A stretch of 64,000 bases of DNA. Source: Hirundichthys speculiger (Eukaryota; Chordata; Actinopteri; Beloniformes; Exocoetidae). Each line of letters opens with the position of its first letter. The stretch's first letter is position 1. A program made the translations under genes and the position numbers. Where the stretch lies: NCBI GenBank assembly GCA_018398805.1, contig JAGFBZ010000906.1, positions 1,532,001 to 1,596,000 on the forward strand, given 5' to 3'. Positions 1 to 11,485 of this stretch are shown here, in pieces. The notes under the pieces are model-generated. The model ran no database searches, had not been told where the DNA came from, and saw nothing but the letters and a program-made list of their open reading frames with translations.

Positions 1-28
1 ATCTTTTTCTTTTTTTTAAAAAAAATAG

Positions 29-259
29 GATCGTGTGATTATAAATCGCCTGGACAGCATCTGCCAGGCAGTGCTCAAAGGCAAGTGGCCGGGCCCACGC
101 AGGGTCTACGAGCCCGGAGGTGCAGTGGCCTCCTTCTACACCACCAAGCTGCTGGACAACGCCAACAGCCTCTGCGAGGACCCCTCTGCCTCGCCACAGG
201 GGTCAAAGGTGACCAAGCATGTTGCAGAAAACAAGGAGTTCTCAGTAAAGCTCAACGAT
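29..259 (+). CDS. chd9: chd9 exon a (first visible)
   Basis: Acceptor aatag precedes GAT at 29 and the donor gtatgt starts at 260. It encodes 77 residues, [20 protein letters not shown] onward, in phase 0 at both ends. The apparent ORF starting GTG at 35 is this exon, not an independent start. Confidence 0.9.
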
Positions 260-3200
260 GTATGTTGATTTCTCCCTTCTACACCCTTCTCCCTCCGCTT
301 CAGCCCTAATCGTAGGAGCCTACCACTCCCGCTGCCATGACTGCCGTTAGCTGCCGCGTTCAGCATGTTTCTCTGGTCTCCGGCCCTGCTTTCCTTCGGG
401 GATGATTAGCGGTTTTTGATTCTCGGCAGGAGGAGAGATTAATTTAATAGCAGCCTTCCTCTCTTTTCCCACACACTCAATTTGAATTGGGCTCTCAGGC
501 TGTGATGTGTAATCACAGCCTGAGCACAAATCATTTAGTCATGAGAATATAATAAGGTTTGGAGCCTCTCTAGACTGAAGGGGTCTTGCTAGTAATCTGA
601 TTGAAATGGAGGCCCTCTGCTGTGGGTGTTCCCTAATATGCTTCAAGGCAGTGTGGCTATTAACTTGGCATGCGCCAGGTTTGCTTGTATTTATTCTTTG
701 CCTTCCTGCTGCTTTTCTGAAAAATGTAAAGATTTAATGAGCTGTATCTACCTCAGATCCTCAGACATCTGCTGCTTTGTTACCTTTGAATGGGGACCTA
801 ACGGTGTACGCTGACAGCAGCTATCTCCTTGGCATGGCTTCCAAGCACAGTCCGGTCTATAAACAGATTTCACCCCCTGCTCTGCTAAGCTCTACCCTCT
901 GTGTGTCCATGTGTCCCAGTCTTCTAACAAGAAACAACCCAAACAATGTTTGCTGTTATTTATTTATTTATTTATTTATTTATAACCATAATTACAAATA
1001 AGTCAGTGGCATAGGTCGAGTCAGCTCATGCTTAGTGATAAAATGAGGGTGATGTTGTGAAGATGAGACCTGAATTTAATGATGTAGAAAACTTCCAGAT
1101 GGTGTAGAAGTCTTAGAGGAAGTTAAGTTCAGCATTTGTAGTCCTGAGCAGTTCTGCGTGCTCTTTTCTTTTGTCGTCTTCCTCTATTTGTCTCACTGTT
1201 TTGTGTCTGTGCGCAGCAGGAGGGAGGTCTGAAGCTGACCTTCCAGAAACAGGGTCTACCTCTGAAGAGGCCTCTGGAGTCGGAAGAAGGCCCCCAGGCC
1301 CAGCAACAGTACCTGGCCCGGCTTCATGAATTGCAGAGTGCTTCAGACACAGGCTTGGCTGACATCACCAACCCTCAGAGCAACATGCAGACTGGTGGGT
1401 GTCTATTTATTTATTCATTCATTCACCCACCCATCCATCCATCCAGTACCATGGTGACCTGCGCTCACGTGATGTTTGAAATGGGGCCATCTTGTTCTCC
1501 TTTCCTACCACTAGATGGCAGCAGAGAATAGTTTTGATGGGATCAATTGGACAGTATGGACACTGGTCTATGGCTCTTTTTCAGACACTTTACAAGCACA
1601 CACACGCTTAGAGAATTTCAATCAATCAATCAAACTTTATTTATATAGCACTTTTCATACAAATTGAATTGCAACACAAAGTGCTTCACAGGTTAAAAGC
1701 AAACTCGCCCCACCCACTCCACCCACCAATCCGTCTTCCCCAAGACCAAAGACACAGCACAAGAACACAGGACCCCCCCCCCCCCCCCCCATCCACCATA
1801 AACAATGCAAATTAAATGCAATACAATGCAATTTAAATAATTTTGTAATATATCTATTTCTTGAGGGAAAATTGCAAAAACTGAATTCGTCGTCAGACCA
1901 CATTACCTCAAAATTTGGAAAGTTAAAATAAATAAATGCAACAAAGCTGCATTTTAATTTGGTCAAACCTTAAGTTTGCAGACAAAAATACAAAAGAAAT
2001 GATTTCACAGTACTCCAGAATGCAAAGTGCGACTATATTTGTTCTCTCGATTGGACTGATACACCCACCTGAGTGAGTGAAGAACGGTTTGTGTGCCGAA
2101 CAAATTCTTGTAGGATCTTTGTTGGAATACTTTTTTTTTTTTTTTAATCCCAAACACACTCATCTGAACTCATCTGACAAAGGGTGTGTTCTTGCCTCTG
2201 ATTGGTTCTCTTCCCGATATTCCTGCATATGTTCTAAGACTGCACAGCCCGAAGTGACAAACCAACCACGGCGCTCAGCAAAGCAAAGATATAAAGGGTA
2301 GATTTTTTTTTTTTCCTCCTGGGAAGATGACAGAGTAACCATGACCCAGTGATGAAGTTGGCATCAGACACAAAGCTGAACCAACAGAACATAACGAGCT
2401 AAATCTATATATTCAGAGAGAACGTGTGGCCTGAACGTGGTTCCTGCAGTGTGACGCTCTGATTTACTGACACGAATTCAGAGAAACCACGGCCAGAAAC
2501 GGTGCATTTATCATCGGCTTTTCAACATTTGAAAAATTTTCTTCTTCATTATTATTATTATTATTTCTTTGCATCTATGAATTTTTAATTGTGCTCATCC
2601 TTTCAAAATAAACCAAACTCAGTGGAATGACCAGAAAATTATTTCCGTTGTACCGATGACGTAACAACAGATCTGAGTTCTAGTTGCGTTTTAGAAAACT
2701 TTACAACTTTTATGAAAATAGGGTTTGTAAAAACTTGTTTTAAAATGTTATTTCACTTCAGTTTGGTTCATGCTTGAGCCAGTAGTTCCCGGCTAACAGG
2801 CTCCATCTGCTCCAGTTACTCCAGGTCTGACCGGTCAGATGAGGCTGAACGGAGCGCTGGACGGTCAACCCATCATCAAGAAGCGGAGGGGGAGGAGGAA
2901 GAACGTGGAGGGAATGGACCTGCTTTTTATGAACAGGAACCGAGTCCCTGCTGTTCCCAATCAGGTTTTTTTTTTTTTTTTTTGGAGTGTACTGCCTACT
3001 AGTTGTTAAACCATAAATCAAGAAAAGAACCACATTTTTGTTGTTGTTGTTGTTAAAATTGTCTCTGTTTTTTAATGAATCGATTCATCAGTGACATGTA
3101 CCGTACATGATGGATTACATGGTAAAACACAGTTCATTTCTTGTGACCAGGTGCCTCCAGGGTGGGGGGGCATTGGTCAGGTGGGCTTGGCTGGAGCTAC

Positions 3201-6200
3201 GGTCCCAGGCTTCAGCCAGAACTCCGGTCAGGTCCCCGCGGACTCTGAGAGCAGGGTCCCCGTCATCAACCTCAAAGACGGCACGCGGCTCGCAGGGGAC
3301 GACGCCCCCAAGAAGAAAGACCTGGAGCAGTGGCTGAAAGAGCACCCTGGCTTTGTTGCAGATACGGGCGCCTTCATCCCTGTTAGTACTTCACGTCTTT
3401 TCTTCTCCTGTCTTACCCGAAAAGGCTGCCCGTTCTGTTTGTCTACTTTTTTTTTTTCTTCCCCCCATCAACTATCTTTCCATTTCTTTTTCAGGGAGTA
3501 AATAAGATGCAAATGCAGTTCCACTTCCAGGACGGTCGGCCGAAGCAGAAAAGGCATCGCTGTAGAAACCCCAACAAGATCGACGTTAACAGCCTGACGG
3601 GAGAGGAAAGGGTCCAAATCATCAACAGGAGAAACGCACGCAAGGTGTGTTTGCATTTTAACAGACATAAATAATTGTCATTAATGGCTAAAAATCTTGA
3701 AGATTAGTCACTGTACATCAGATACTACTTCTTGCATAATCAAGGCTTTAAAAGAAGTCATATTGAACACATTAGTAAGTAAATGTATAAATGTTTTATT
3801 TCTTGCGTGCTTGGGTTCATGTTGCCCGTTTCCTCTCTTGTAGATCGGTGGCGCCTTTGCTCCTCCTCTGAAAGATCTGTGCCGGTTCCTTCAGGAGAAT
3901 CCGGAGTATGGAGTCCCACCTGAATGGGCTGACGTGGTTAAACAGTCGGTGAGTGGCGGGTTGCACCAGATGTAAAAGGCTCGCTGGATCATTTGAGTTT
4001 ATTAAGTAGTTCTTCTTGAAGTAAAGCAACTTGAAACACAAATTTTCATGAAGATTTTATTGTTTTAGGGATGCATCAAATCAATTTTTGGTGCCACCGA
4101 GCATCGTTTTACTTTTTCATGTGCAAAAGTTAGTGATATAAATCAGTGGTTCTCAACTGGTGGGTCGCAGACCCATTTTCAGTGGGTCTTGGGCCTTTGT
4201 CTGGGGAAGGAAATGCTTAGGGAAAAAAAAGTGTCATTCATATTCCTTAACAGTAGATGGCGATAATGCCCTGAAATGCGAGTTGACACCTGCCAGTTCA
4301 GGTCAGTGAGTGGTTATTCAGCTAAAACTATATATTTTGAGTTCTTTTTGAAACTACTGCTCAGTGGTTGCACTGTTTTATTTCATGTTTGTGCATAAAA
4401 GCACTGTTGAGTCTTTAAAAATGGCAGTTACTGAAATGTTCTGATTGTTATGTCAGCTTTATGATTAATGCTTAAATAAGTGACTAGATAGTTTTAATAA
4501 GAAATTGTTATATATTCAGGATGTGGGTACTCAGCAAACGCTACATATGTGAGTTCTTTTTGAAACTACTGCTCAGTGGTTGCAGTTTTATTTCATGTTT
4601 GTGCATGTTGAGTCTGTTAAAAAGGCTGAAGTTACTGAAGTGAAGTGTTTTGGATTTAATTAAAATGCAGCTAATTGGGCATCAAAGGAAACATTTCCCA
4701 TTTGAAGTCATTTTGGTTTTTGCCATTTTGGTTCACCAGTAAACTTATTTTTTTGTGTTGGCATTCTGTGATATTCTATTCTACTATCTCCGATTCAAAC
4801 TGCACGATCTTTTCATTCAAAAAATTCGAGAAGTTGGAAATTTTCCTTGTTTTGGGTTGCGGCTTGTCATTAAGGGTGATGGTGGGTCCTTAAGCCAGAC
4901 CAGTTGAGAACCACTGATATAAATCATCTGATCAGTGTCTTAGTAGCAAATAGAACCTCCGTTGAACAACATAGATCTATTTTTTTTCCATCAACAAAAA
5001 AATGAGCCAAAAAGATATGTGTGTATAGTACTAAGTACCTCTTGATTCAGTAGTTTGCAGGTCTACCTGTAGAAGGAGTCATATCCTGTTTTACTTCTTC
5101 AGTCATTCTTCTTATCAGCGTTGCTTCAGTTCGTTGGACAGTGGCTTGCATGCAGATCTTTTAAGGTCCCGGCCACAGCGTCTCGTTTGGGTTGAGACCT
5201 GGATTTTGACTTAGCCGGTCCAAAATCTTGATTATTTTATTTTCCATTTTAGTTTCCATCAGCTAATGTAGATTTGCTGCCATCCTTGGATCATTGTTCT
5301 GTTGCATGACCCAGTTGTGGTAATTATGGTATGTAGAGGTGTTCATGGCCGACTGAATGACTAACAAATGATACTACTAAGTATCATTTGCCGGTCTTGA
5401 CGGTGGGTATGAGGTGTTTCTGCTGAAATGCGGTTTGGTTTTCGGTGGTGAAGATGGTGCTCCACTGTGGTCCCATCTGGCCACAGGACATTTTTTCCAG
5501 AAGGCTTGTGGTTTGTTCAGATGCAGTTTAGTGAACCTCAGTTGTGCTGCCATGTTTGTAGACATTAGAGACTTTCTCCTGGTTGGGCTCTTCAGACAAA
5601 CCAGGTCTGTCATGGACATGATGCTCAGTGCTGCTGGATCAGAGATGTAGCAGTTAGGATTTTTGTACGACACTCCATTTGGCTGAAGGAGCAGTTTACA
5701 CTCTCATATGTGTAGTAAAACATAAAAACAGTATTTTCGTGCACCGCCGTTAAAGCCCTGCGTATCTGTTCCGTGTTTTATCCAGGGCTACCTCCCAGAG
5801 AGCATGTTTGACCGGATCTTGACGGGACCCATCGTTCCTGAGGAGGTGAGCCGGCGAGGACGTCGACCGAAGAACCCCCTGGCGAAGGCGGCGGCAACCG
5901 CAGCAGCGCCCAACCCAGCAGCTTCTGCCATTGGTCTGAACCCTCTGCTGACGAACGGCTTCCTCTCTGGCATGGACCTCACCAACCTGCAGGCCTTCCA
6001 GCAAAACCTCCAGAGTTTACAGTCCCTACAGCTCACCGCAGGCCTTCTGGGGCTGCCGTCCGACGCCAGCAACCTGGCTGCGAGCAACTTAGCTGCTATG
6101 TTTCCCATGATGCTGTCTGGCATGACTGGATTGCCGAATCTGATCGGCATGAGCACCTTGCTTGGGAAACAGGCTCAGGAAGGCGCCGGAGGCTCTGAAG

Positions 6201-6784
6201 AGAAGAAAAAGGGAATCGTCAGCAGCGGAGCAGAGGAGCCGTCTGCCTCTCAAGCCCCCTCCCACACTTCGGACACCAAAGGAGAAAGGACAGAGGGCTC
6301 GGACATGACTCCTTCCTCCACTTCCAGCTCCGCGTCCCCTGCTACCGCTACACAAAGTGCTTCGGCTGCATCTGCAGCCACCAGTCACCCACTTTCTCTT
6401 AACCCCTTGTTACTCTCCAGTATGCTTTACCCAGGGATGCTTCTCACTCCAGGCCTTAACCTTCCCGTGTCTGCCGCTCAGCCGCAGAGCTCAAACAGTG
6501 ACCCTTCCACCCTCCCATCTGCTGCTCCTCCTCCTCCTGCTCTCCCTCCTCCCGCAACATCCCAGTCATCACCGCGGGAGACGGAACAGCCACAGGCAGA
6601 GAAGGAGGGAGAGGAGGAGGAGGAGGAGGAAGAGGCTCTGGATGAAGAGGAAGAGGAAGAGGAGGAAGAATCTGCAGAACAAAAAGAAAACAGCGGTCCC
6701 GAAGGTTCAGCGAAAGCTGACTCATCTTCGTCGGATTCTGGGAGCTCATCTTCAGACGATTCAGACTCCAGTGATGAGGACTGA
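29..6784 (+). CDS. chd9: chd9 3' part: chromodomain helicase DNA-binding protein 9, C-terminal 680 residues
   Basis: Seven exons (29-259, 1217-1394, 2816-2964, 3151-3381, 3495-3644, 3844-3948, 5786-6784) join in consistent phase to 680 codons and a TGA. The gene enters from the left; chromodomains and the Snf2 ATPase lie outside. Visible parts, in partial-protein numbering, are a DRVIINRLD block at 1-9, BRK domain 1 near 224-260 ([20 protein letters not shown]), BRK domain 2 near 292-340 ([17 protein letters not shown]), then [15 protein letters not shown] and a long low-complexity region with two poly-Glu runs, ending [16 protein letters not shown]9 is a nuclear ATP-dependent chromatin remodeller of the CHD6-9 subfamily. 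I chose CHD9 over CHD6/7/8 because [20 protein letters not shown] and the Ser/Asp terminus match my memory of CHD9 and not CHD7. No frame breaks were found in about 2 kb of coding sequence. Confidence 0.93.
260..1216 (+). other. chd9 intron with a (TTTA)n microsatellite
   Basis: No exon-like sequence is seen. A (TTTA)n tract lies at about 956-983. Confidence 0.6.
1217..1394 (+). CDS. chd9: chd9 exon b, with a NAGNAG acceptor
   Basis: The exon reads [20 protein letters not shown] onward and ends in phase 1 at a gtgggt donor. The acceptor is gcagcag, so splicing at 1217 or 1220 adds or drops one Gln without changing frame. Confidence 0.85.
1508..1524 (+). promoter_or_regulatory. CTCF-like motif in a chd9 intron
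   Basis: CCACTAGATGGCAGCAG fits the vertebrate CTCF core (CCASYAGRKGGCRS type). Occupancy is not known. Confidence 0.5.
1618..1700 (-). repeat. LINE-type 3' tail, minus strand
   Basis: On the minus strand it ends GTGCTATATAAATAAAGTTT followed by about four ATTG units, the tail style of fish non-LTR retrotransposons. It lies in the intron at 1395-2815. A C18 homopolymer follows at about 1773-1790. Confidence 0.6.
2816..2964 (+). CDS. chd9: chd9 exon c
   Basis: It encodes [20 protein letters not shown] followed by [14 protein letters not shown], a basic KKRRGRRK stretch conserved in CHD6-9 before the BRK region. Acceptors at 2816 and 2825 both keep phase and differ by three codons; I cannot decide between them. 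The donor is followed by a long T run. Confidence 0.88.
3151..3381 (+). CDS. chd9: chd9 exon d, BRK domain 1
   Basis: Phase 0 at both ends, 77 codons. A Gly/Pro-rich lead is followed by [20 protein letters not shown] and [14 protein letters not shown], the first BRK domain. BRK domains occur in CHD6-9 and Brahma-type remodellers and are thought to be protein-binding. Confidence 0.92.
3495..3644 (+). CDS. chd9: chd9 exon e, start of BRK domain 2
   Basis: Phase 0 exon of 50 codons, [20 protein letters not shown] onward, ending NRRNARK at a gtgtgt donor. [20 protein letters not shown] is the first half of BRK domain 2. Confidence 0.92.
3844..3948 (+). CDS. chd9: chd9 exon f, end of BRK domain 2
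   Basis: Phase 0 exon of 35 codons, [20 protein letters not shown] then [15 protein letters not shown], which completes BRK domain 2. The donor is gtgagt. Confidence 0.92.
4144..4916. mobile_element. hAT-type non-autonomous element in a chd9 intron
   Basis: Inverted ends CAGTGGTTCTCAACTGG and CCAGTTGAGAACCACTG are flanked by a perfect 8-bp duplication ATATAAAT (4136-4143, 4917-4924). The 773-bp interior holds a direct repeat of about 110 bp (near 4330-4440 and 4545-4655) and no transposase frame. Confidence 0.9.
5040..5690 (-). mobile_element. decayed Tc1-like transposase remnant
   Basis: Minus-strand translation, with frame changes, gives [11 protein letters not shown], a VLWPDGT block where Tc1 transposases have LWSDET, and a later IPTVK-like piece. 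These are the usual order of Tc1 landmarks. No inverted ends were found, so it is an old internal fragment in the last chd9 intron. Confidence 0.6.
5786..6784 (+). CDS. chd9: chd9 terminal coding exon
   Basis: The acceptor tccag at 5781-5785 leads into [20 protein letters not shown], then [14 protein letters not shown] and a Leu-rich helix-like segment [16 protein letters not shown] Ser/Ala/Thr-rich disordered stretch, a Pro run ([11 protein letters not shown]), two poly-Glu blocks and a Ser/Asp tail follow. TGA is at 6782-6784. Long ORFs in the other frames over the Glu and Ser tracts are shadows of this exon. Confidence 0.93.
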   Translation, partial: GYLPESMFDRILTGPIVPEEVSRRGRRPKNPLAKAAATAAAPNPAASAIGLNPLLTNGFLSGMDLTNLQAFQQNLQSLQSLQLTAGLLGLPSDASNLAASNLAAMFPMMLSGMTGLPNLIGMSTLLGKQAQEGAGGSEEKKKGIVSSGAEEPSASQAPSHTSDTKGERTEGSDMTPSSTSSSASPATATQSASAASAATSHPLSLNPLLLSSMLYPGMLLTPGLNLPVSAAQPQSSNSDPSTLPSAAPPPPALPPPATSQSSPRETEQPQAEKEGEEEEEEEEALDEEEEEEEEESAEQKENSGPEGSAKADSSSSDSGSSSSDDSDSSDED

Positions 6785-8785
6785 TCCTTTTGAATATATG
6801 ATTATAAATTTATTTATGTATTGCCTAGAAATGTAAACATATATTCACATATATATGGATTTTCCAGCACTTATGTTGCGATTTCTTTACGTGTAAATAC
6901 AAGAACTAACTACAATGTTGTGTTATAAAGACTACAAAAACCTAAAAAAAAAAAAAACCACACAAATAACTGACTTTAAAAAAAAAAAAAAAAAACTTAA
7001 AATGTCCATGTTTGTTCACAAGGTAAAGTCTTGTTTTGAGACATTTTGCATGTCGAATTTTAGTAGATTTCTGAACTCTGTGAACTTGTACCGGGCAATT
7101 ATGTACAATTGCAAGGAAAAGGCATTATTGTAATTATGTCAGGATTAATTTTATTAAAAAAGTGAAACTACATCAACATGCTCATTGAGCTGTACTATTA
7201 ATATATTTTGATTGTCGGGGGTTGCGGGGGATTGACGCTTGACAAACACTTTAGTTTCACTTGTAAATAGTCAGTACTTTGCAGGTTTGTTGACACATGC
7301 TTTGCAGATCATACGTTGGATTTGTCAGCAATAACCTGGGCAGCTAATGAATGTCACTGAAGCTGTAGATTCTCTGTCTGCCATGTTTCCACCCCGGTGC
7401 ACAACTCGCACAGTTTCACAAACTTGTAAACCTTCATGTCACGTTCAGGAGGTTCTCCTTTTTTTTTTTTTTTTTCTTTAAATTATTTGTTTTTGCCCAG
7501 TTTGGGGGGGAAAAAAAAGACCTAAAGTTCTCACCTAATTTATCAAGTCAGGGGAAATTTGTACAACTATTTTTATTTTTTTTCTCTCCCAATCGGAAGT
7601 AAACTGAAGTCACTGACAGTGCATCATTTCTCTTAGAAATGAACCATTTTCACCTTCACCTTACAACAGACATGCTGCTGCATGTTCAAGGCGCACTTTA
7701 GCTTCCCACTGTAGGCATCCGTGTTCACTTGCACATCTGTTGACTCTGACTAAGAAGCTCCTGGAGCTATCGTGATGGAAAGCAACCTTCTACTGTGTGC
7801 CAAAAAAACTGCCCTTTGACCGTTTCAGGTCCTGACAGTGTTGTGTGCATATTATTACTACAGCCCTTGTGTATTTGACTGCATCTTTACCTCAATTTTG
7901 CTAAATGGATTGGCTTCACTGTGCAAGTGTGTGTGTGCGTGCGTGCGTGTGTGTGTGGTGTGTACACGGGTGAACTTCCTCGATGTCCACGTACAACCGT
8001 GCCGTTCTTTCTACTGGACTGCGTGTCAGAGGCCTTTTTTTGCCGCCGTCTCTCCTCTGAGAGCTTTTCATCATGTCGCTTCTCTCCTCGGGCCTGGCGT
8101 CTACTGCTTCCAGAACTTTCCAGCCCGAACGTTTCATGTCGAAAAAAGGAGCTTCACAAACCGCGACCCGTAGAAGCCACATTTTACAAGTGTTCTTCAG
8201 CCTCAAGCGCGTCTCATCGGAAACTCTCGGCGGGGACGCTACTCGTTTCACGACGACCCGTTTTCTCACAGAACACGTTGTGCCACAAGCACAAGCCGGG
8301 CCGCGTCCTGGCTGAGATTGTAGCGACCGTCGTCGAGCGTTAACGGCCTCAGGAAGGCCTCGATGCGTCCCACCTCGTGTTGCTGGAAGTCCGCAGCTCA
8401 TTTTTTTTAATCCCACTTCATCCACGTCTCTGTTCTGCTGACGAACAGAGCTTAAACTAGATGTAGAAGTGCCCTTAATCCCGTACGTCGCCCTCTCACT
8501 CAGCCGCTCGCGTCTGTGCTCGATGTCCAAGCGCATTTCGTTCAGCGTCCCTGCACATGGCCATCGTTGAGCTGTAAACCAGGACACTCTCACAAACACT
8601 GGAGTACACTCGAACCCGAAGTACCTTTTTTTTTTTTATAGTTCTCTCTGGCACAACAGTGCTCGCTCTAGGACTGCTGTTACACAGTGGACTGTTAGAT
8701 ATTCAAATATTTCCGAGGTGGTGTTTTGGTTTGGGCCGAGGGCCAGCTGAATTTAAACTGTTTGATTTTCAAGTATAGCTGTAGC

Positions 8786-8787
<2 letters not shown>

Positions 8788-8819
<32 letters not shown>
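8788..8819. repeat. (CT)n microsatellite
   Basis: Uninterrupted CT dinucleotides within the chd9 3'UTR. Confidence 0.9.
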
Positions 8820-8822
<3 letters not shown>

Positions 8823-9720
8823 GGGTTCAACCATGAACAATTGCACAGTCTGAACACAAAGACTGAAGACATGTCTGGTTTCTAATGTTGCTTTAAAGTG
8901 GTTTTCTTGTATGTCTGTTCTATATAGACCTCGTAATGGGTTTGCTTGCAATTGCAAGTTGCATTTTTTTTTTTTCCTTTTAATATGATTACTAGCAGTA
9001 CGGTATTTTTCTATGTCTGAACAAAGAACTTAAACATGCCACTGTCATTTTTGTACATCTGCACCTGTGCTCTCTTTTAACGTGTAGTGCCCTTATGCAA
9101 ACACGCGGCCACTGCTGCGTCTGCTGTAGGTGACTGATCCGAGGACTTTTGTTTTTGTCGCTCCTCAGTGATGGTTCGATGGATCGGTGGCAGTGCTGAG
9201 GCTCTCCAGGATACAAGTGGGGAATTAAAAGAGACATTAGGTGGAAGTTTTTGATTTCATGTTTTATTTTCTTTTTTCTTTTTTTTTTCATGCTGTATTG
9301 TAAAAGAACTCCCGAAGCACTGTTGGCACTAAAGAAAGCAGTGCTGAATCTGGGTTGACACAAATGAACAGAGACCAATATGCAAGAGAAACGACAAAAC
9401 ACACTACTGCTGTACAGGGAGGTTTTGCTTTTGGTTGGGTTTTTTTCTTTCTTTTTTTTTTTCTCTTCAGTTTTCACACTTGTAATCACTGAGAAGACAG
9501 AACTAGCATCATGGGTTTTGTATTTTTAGTTAAAGCTTGATAAAATCAATGTCACTCTGATCAGTTTTTTTTTTTTCTTTTGACAATTGTATTATTTGCA
9601 AGTTGTGGTCTGTGTAGTCAAGTCATGTAGTGCAGGAAAATGCGTCTTAAAAGTCATTTGTAATTTATTGGATTACTTTCTATGAAGTTCTATAGAGGAA
9701 ATTGAGGTTTAATTATTTTT

Positions 9721-9726
9721 ATTAAA
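9721..9726 (+). terminator. chd9: likely distal poly(A) signal of chd9
   Basis: ATTAAA followed within about 25 bases by T/G-rich sequence. An earlier ATTAAA lies near 7153. Confidence 0.4.
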
Positions 9727-9745
9727 CATACTCTTCTGAATATTA

Positions 9746-11200
9746 ACTACTTGTGCCGTTCCCTTTTTGCTTTGCCTGAGGGCTTTTGCAGAGAAATCTG
9801 GGGGGAGCGGGAGGGAATTTAAGTTTTAGGCTGCTGTTTCTTGTAGACTTACAAATTTAAGATGAAAAGGGTTCACTGAGAGTACTGTTGTCTAGAAGTG
9901 AAGCAATGAACATAAATTACTACTATAGTCCCTGTTGAGGGAGAAAAATAGTATTTGAATATTCTTTGCAGATCATCACAAACAGAATTAATGGATTTTT
10001 TTTTTCCAGATTAAATGAGGGGAAAATTATGATCATCTTGGTACTTCAAAAAAAAAAAAACATCTGAAGTCTAAATATGCAAATTAGTCTGGATTTAAAG
10101 TAATGCTTGCAGAGCTTAATGAGCTGTTGCACCTGACTGACTGACTGACTGACAGGAAAGATGATCAGGTGGAATCATGGGAAGGCTCATAAAATAAAAC
10201 AATGCAACTGCTAATTCAACACAGTGGGCCGAAACATGCCAGATGTTCCCAGATGGGTGTGTCTAAAATGTTGGGCCAAGTGTTCAATATTAAGGTTATT
10301 AAAGGGGAAACGCAGGAATCAAAACCCCACCAGTGCAGAAAACTCATTCAAAATTCAAAATAAAACAAAATTACAAACAAATGGGCAGAAACAAGAGAAT
10401 TTCTTGTGGCTAGTTGTGTAAGAAATTGATTGAAGGGACCTTAACATTTGAACAGAAGAGAACAAGGTTCACTGATGAATCATGAATCTGCACTGACTAA
10501 GAAGATGATGCTTTTGTTTAATCCAGGGAGGCATAAAGGTGACCGCCTGAAGATGAGAAGCACATTTCCACTGTCATTAATTATATCTGTGGGTAGGTCA
10601 AACGAAGGAGCAGAGGAGATGGCACCCTTTCACTCTGCAGTAGATGCACAGGTTTACACTGGAATCTTGAGACGTTATTTTCTTCTTCAGTTCATCAAAA
10701 GCAGGTTTGTGATGAGGAACGGTCATCACAGGATGACCATCATCCTGCTGCAGAGCAAAGAGTGTTAAAACTTCTCCAGGAAAGAAAGATTTCAAACCAG
10801 TTAAGGGGGAAAATAAAAAGGTCCATGACAAAATCCCACCCTGTAAAGCTGACCTTTCAACTGCTTTAACAGAAAGCAGAACTTTGATTTGTATTATTTT
10901 TACTTTTAATACAGAATTTCACATTTCTTCACAATTGTTGAGTGATTGCAACAGTGATCAACAGAAAATGGTGAGCAGGTAGGTGTGTAATGTACAGTGT
11001 AATAACATTAATTATACATTAAAAGGAATAGTGCTACCCGCATGAACATCATGCTCGTAGTTTTTAGCGTTCATATTTACCATATTAGGGCAGCTGAAAT
11101 GAAAGACCATTTAAAGCGATCAGCTGTTGGTTTAAAGGGTTCCGGTGGGAGGTGCTCGCGGTTGTTTTAAAACCACTTGTGATCCTCAGTGCTGCGTTCT
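9746..11200. other. intergenic spacer between chd9 and the rbl2-like locus
   Basis: AT-rich, with homopolymers and a short (CTGA)n run at about 10134-10153. I see no coding exon; the ORF at 10448-10768 has no recognisable domain or codon pattern. Confidence 0.6.
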
Positions 11201-11234
11201 TGAACCCCGGAAATAGAAACGTCAACCATCAGTT

Positions 11235-11242
11235 TTTCGCGC
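11235..11242 (+). promoter_or_regulatory. E2F-like site, distal
   Basis: TTTCGCGC fits the E2F consensus TTTSSCGC. It lies about 270 bp upstream of the candidate first ATG of the rbl2-like locus, in a locally CpG-rich stretch. Pocket-protein genes are themselves known E2F targets. Confidence 0.45.
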
Positions 11243-11473
11243 GTTCTCGATGTAGAAACGTGAAGGAGCTGTGTGTTTGTAGTCAGAGGTGAGAAACCTC
11301 ACCCCATTTACCGACACGCACTGCTCTGTGGGTAATTGTAGCACCTTCCCCACCGCTCTGGCGGAAATAGAAAAGCAGATCTCGAAAACAGAGTTCGGTG
11401 TGGTGGAAGTCCAGAATTTCCCAATTGTCCTTGAATGTAGCACTGGTATTGCGCACATCCTGTAAAGCGCACA

Positions 11474-11485
11474 TTTGGCGGCAAA
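11474..11485 (-). promoter_or_regulatory. E2F-like site, proximal
   Basis: TTTGGCGGCAAA reads TTTGCCGCC on the minus strand, an exact TTTSSCGCS match. It lies 18 bp before an ATG at 11504 whose short exon ends in a gtaag donor at 11540. Confidence 0.5.

Larger units (their letters stand above)
6785..9745 (+). other. chd9: chd9 3' untranslated region
   Basis: About 3 kb follow the stop with no exon-like frame. ATTAAA occurs at about 7153-7158 and again at 9721-9726. The second is the likelier distal poly(A) signal, because the sequence afterwards changes character. It contains several T and A homopolymers, a (CT)n tract at 8788-8819 and an unusually CpG-rich block at about 7980-8600. The 3' end is inferred. 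Confidence 0.5.

Noticed and set aside
6357..6836. 159-codon ORF over the chd9 terminal exon
   Set aside because: Frame shadow of the Ser/Glu-rich chd9 tail.
7916..8599. 227-codon minus-strand ORF opposite the chd9 3'UTR
   Set aside because: No domain or splice context. The end is a translated CA repeat, and the openness is explained by high CpG content.
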